This document shows, in pieces, positions 5,941 to 8,021 of a DNA stretch of 8,021 bases. The notes under the pieces are model-generated. The model saw only the letters and a program-made list of their open reading frames with translations. It did no database searches and was not told where the DNA came from. How positions within the stretch are numbered: position 1 is the first letter of the stretch; each line of letters starts with the position of its first letter. A program made the translations under genes and the position numbers. Source of the stretch: Anaerolineales bacterium UBA3071 (GTDB lineage Bacteria > Chloroflexota > Anaerolineae > UBA3071); assembly GCA_002366755.1 (NCBI GenBank), contig DFBV01000193.1, positions 1-8,021 on the forward strand, written 5' to 3'.

Positions 5941-7467
5941 ATGGCAACCGCGCGAGGCTCAACCGTGAAGCGAGATCTATTGACCTGGGTGCGACGTACT
6001 ATTGAGCGACATCAGTTGTTCACCATCGGTGAAAAGCTGGTGGTCGGGGTTTCAGGCGGCCCGGATTCTCTGTGCCTGTTGCACGTCCTGCACCAGTCAG
6101 TATCCGAATACGGGCTTCAGCTTCACGTGGCACATCTCCACCACGGGATTCGCGGCGCCGAAGCGGACGCTGACACATCCTTCGTGCGCGAGACCGCCTC
6201 AGCCTGGGAGTTGCCCTGCACTGTGGAGAGGGTGAATGTGCCCGCGCTGGCTGCCAAGCCGGGCATCGCCTTGGAAGAGATCGCTCGCCAGGCCCGTTAC
6301 GCTTTCCTGGCCCGCGTCGCCCGGCAAATCGGAGCGCACACCATCGCCGTGGGGCACAATGGTGACGACCAGACCGAGACGGTGCTCATGCACTGGCTTC
6401 GAGGCGCAGGTCTGGCAGGCCTGCGGGGAATGCTGCCAGTGACCCCCCTGGACACGCTGCGACTACCGCTGCTGCCCGCTGCTGAGCAACCGGATACCTG
6501 CGGGCTGCGGCTGGTCCGTCCGCTGCTGGAAGTCCCACGCGCTCAGATCGAAGCCTACTGCCTGGCACACGGTCTGAAACCCCGCTTCGACCGTTCCAAT
6601 CTGGATACGACCTTCCACCGCAACCGGTTGCGCCACAAGCTCCTGCCCCTACTGGAAACGTACAATCCCCAGGTGCGAGACATCCTTCGCCGCTCGGCAA
6701 GAGTCATCGCCGACGACTACGCTCTGCTGCGAGCCTCGCTCGAACAAGCCTGGACGCAAACGGTCATCGCCGAAGGCGAGAGATCCATCGAGTTCGACTT
6801 GACGGCATGGAGAGAACTGCCACGCAGCCTGCAGAGAGCTAGCTTGCGCGAGGCAGTGCACCGGTTACGGCACGGCTTGCGCAACGTCAGCTTCGTGCAC
6901 ATCGAGGACGCCTTGTGGCTGGCGCGGGAGAAGTCCACTGGAGCGCAGGCCACCTTGCCCCAAGGGCTTATGCTCACACTTGGCTACGACCGCCTGGTAG
7001 TCGCGGAAGAGGAGTGCGAACCGTCGCCGCCCAATCTACCGCTGCTGCATGCGCCACGGCTCACCTTGCCCGTGCCCGGCGCCGTCACCCTGCCCAATAC
7101 GGACTGGCGTGTCGAGACCGCCCTGCTGACACACGCGGAACTGCCAGCCGGATGGGAGGTAAACGCCGACCGCTGGCAGGCCTTCTTGGACGCGGAGGAA
7201 GCGGGCGTTGAGCTGCATCTGCGGCCCAGGCAGTCCGGCGACCGCTTTCAGCCACTGGGCATGGGCGGCCGGACTGCTGAGCTTTCCGCTTTCATGATCA
7301 ACGTCAAGCTGCCGCAGGAGTTGCGCAGCCGCTGGCCGCTGCTGGTCGGCCGATCAGGCATCGCCTGGGTGGTAGGCTATCGGCAGGACGAACGGACGCG
7401 GGTCACGGCAGCCACGCAGCGTGTGCTGCAACTGCGCTTCCACAGGCTGACGCGAGGCGCACGGTAG
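5941..7467 (+). CDS. tilS: tRNA(Ile)-lysidine synthetase TilS
   Basis: TilS attaches lysine to C34 of the CAU-anticodon tRNA-Ile using ATP, changing its decoding from AUG to AUA and its charging from Met to Ile; the enzyme is cytoplasmic. The 508-residue product has the N-type PP-loop SGGPDS (38-43), AHLHHGIRG (64-72), GHNGDDQTETVLMHWLRGAG (138-157), and DRSNLDTTFHRNRLRHKLLP (217-236), followed by the middle domain and the TilS C-terminal domain (LRPRQSGDRFQPLG, 427-440, to WVVGYRQDERT, 476-486). About 18 extra residues (168-187) separate the GLRGM block from the LVRPLLEVPR block. Start is uncertain: ATG 5941 has no well-spaced Shine-Dalgarno and abuts a hairpin, while in-frame GTG 5965 (residue 9) has GAGG 7 nt before it and would place the PP-loop at residue 30, closer to known TilS proteins. 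It is divergent from mreB. Confidence 0.95.
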   Translation: MATARGSTVKRDLLTWVRRTIERHQLFTIGEKLVVGVSGGPDSLCLLHVLHQSVSEYGLQLHVAHLHHGIRGAEADADTSFVRETASAWELPCTVERVNVPALAAKPGIALEEIARQARYAFLARVARQIGAHTIAVGHNGDDQTETVLMHWLRGAGLAGLRGMLPVTPLDTLRLPLLPAAEQPDTCGLRLVRPLLEVPRAQIEAYCLAHGLKPRFDRSNLDTTFHRNRLRHKLLPLLETYNPQVRDILRRSARVIADDYALLRASLEQAWTQTVIAEGERSIEFDLTAWRELPRSLQRASLREAVHRLRHGLRNVSFVHIEDALWLAREKSTGAQATLPQGLMLTLGYDRLVVAEEECEPSPPNLPLLHAPRLTLPVPGAVTLPNTDWRVETALLTHAELPAGWEVNADRWQAFLDAEEAGVELHLRPRQSGDRFQPLGMGGRTAELSAFMINVKLPQELRSRWPLLVGRSGIAWVVGYRQDERTRVTAATQRVLQLRFHRLTRGAR

Positions 7468-7544
7468 ACAGAACGCGCAGTACGCAGCAGGTCGCACGAT
7501 ATTGCGCGCTGCATGTTGCTTGACCGATCTTGACGAGGACATTC

Positions 7545-8021
7545 ATGGTCAGAGTGCTCCTGAAACCCGGCAGACAGAAACCCATCATCAACCGTCACCC
7601 TTGGCTTTTCTCCGGCGCCATTCGGCGCATCGAAGGAGAAGCGGCCGATGGTGATGTGGTGGACGTGGTCAGTGCCACCGACGAATGGCTGGCCCGCGGC
7701 TACCTCAACCGCCGCTCTCAGATCACCGTGCGGTTGCTGACCTGGGACGCTGAGGAACAGATCGACCGAGACTTCTGGAAACGGCGACTGCAGCGCGCCA
7801 TCGCCAGCCGCGCTGCGCTGGCCGCTGACCCCGAGACCACCGCCTACCGGCTGGTGCACGCTGAGAGCGACGGGCTGCCCGGGCTGGTGGTGGATCGCTA
7901 CGGTGACTGGCTGGTGGCACAGTTCCTGACCGCGGGCATTGAGCGGCAGAAGAAGACCATCATCGAACTGCTGATGGGGATGGAGACGAAGAAGAACCCA
8001 CGGGGCATCTACGAGCGAAGC
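7545..8021 (+). CDS. rlmI: RlmI-type 23S rRNA (cytosine-C5) methyltransferase, 5' part (cut by window edge)
   Basis: 159 codons are open to the window edge with no stop. The N-terminus is a PUA RNA-binding domain (about 1-75), with the typical RHPWLFSGAI block (17-26) and YLNRRSQITVRLL (53-65). It is followed by the segment seen in the RlmI/YccW family, FWKRRLQRAIASRAAL (77-92) and YRLVHAESDGLPGLVVDRYG (101-120), which leads to the SAM-dependent methyltransferase domain. E. coli RlmI methylates C1962 of 23S rRNA; the SAM motifs and catalytic Cys lie outside the window, so exact activity is inferred. ATG 7545 has GAGG (7535-7538) 6 nt upstream. It lies 77 nt after tilS on the same strand; I see neither a strong terminator nor a convincing promoter in the gap, so co-transcription with tilS is likely. 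About 40% of the usual 390-400 residues is present. Confidence 0.88.
   Translation, partial: MVRVLLKPGRQKPIINRHPWLFSGAIRRIEGEAADGDVVDVVSATDEWLARGYLNRRSQITVRLLTWDAEEQIDRDFWKRRLQRAIASRAALAADPETTAYRLVHAESDGLPGLVVDRYGDWLVAQFLTAGIERQKKTIIELLMGMETKKNPRGIYERS

Noticed and set aside
5883..6005. A 40-codon upstream reading frame (ATG at 5883) overlapping the start of tilS in another frame
   Set aside because: Its ATG lies 2 nt after the -10 box, upstream of the expected transcription start, with no ribosome-binding site and no recognisable product.
7468..7544. Possible terminator between tilS and rlmI
   Set aside because: Only short imperfect GC pairings (GCAGC/GCTGC) are seen, with no T-run, so co-transcription is the simpler reading.
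7520..7549. TTGACC (7520-7525) as a -35 box of an rlmI promoter
   Set aside because: No -10 box follows at 16-18 bp, and that position would fall in the rlmI start codon. A short CTTGAC direct repeat here (7519-7534) looks incidental.
7377..7859. Long minus-strand open frame of 160 codons
   Set aside because: It lies opposite the end of tilS and the start of rlmI, has no domain I recognise, and is expected by chance in GC-rich coding sequence.

Overview
The window is an ordinary housekeeping region of about 8 kb, most likely from a member of the Chloroflexota (Anaerolineae-like). That placement is an inference from moderately high GC, the mreB-mreC-mreD-PBP2-rodA order, a MreB whose N-terminus has a 'SPLNWLLGLFSLD' extension before the actin fold, and a possible peptidase-like gene after rodA. 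No 16S or other decisive marker is present.

Left part, minus strand (5774 down to 1): a compact cell-elongation operon reading mreB, mreC, mreD, a class B transpeptidase of the PBP2 type (mrdA), rodA, and the first 39 codons of a further gene cut by the window edge. Spacings are 11 nt (mreB-mreC), a tight same-frame junction (mreC-mreD), a 7-nt overlap (mreD-mrdA), an 11-nt overlap (mrdA-rodA) and 10 nt (rodA-next gene), so the genes are very probably co-transcribed and partly translationally coupled. Together they encode the rod complex: MreB filaments on the membrane, the MreC/MreD link, the RodA glycosyltransferase and its PBP2 transpeptidase partner.

Centre (5775-5940): a divergent control region. 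The same 10-base string, an extended -10 box (GTGGTATAAT), occurs once on each strand as a perfect inverted repeat 23 bases apart. The two promoters point outward, to mreB on the left and tilS on the right, and their -35 zones interleave. Both predicted leaders contain a hairpin.

Right part, plus strand (5941 to 8021): tilS (tRNA-Ile lysidine synthetase), then a 77-nt gap, then the 5' part of rlmI (23S rRNA m5C1962 methyltransferase family), which runs off the right edge. Both act in translation (tRNA decoding and ribosome modification).

I found no mobile element, CRISPR array, RNA gene or clearly novel system. The points worth a second look are the symmetric divergent promoters, the missing normal start codon at the mreD ribosome-binding site, a Glu-to-Gln change in the presumed MreB catalytic position, an EF-hand-like acidic loop beside the PBP2 KTG motif, and the structured tilS leader with two competing starts.
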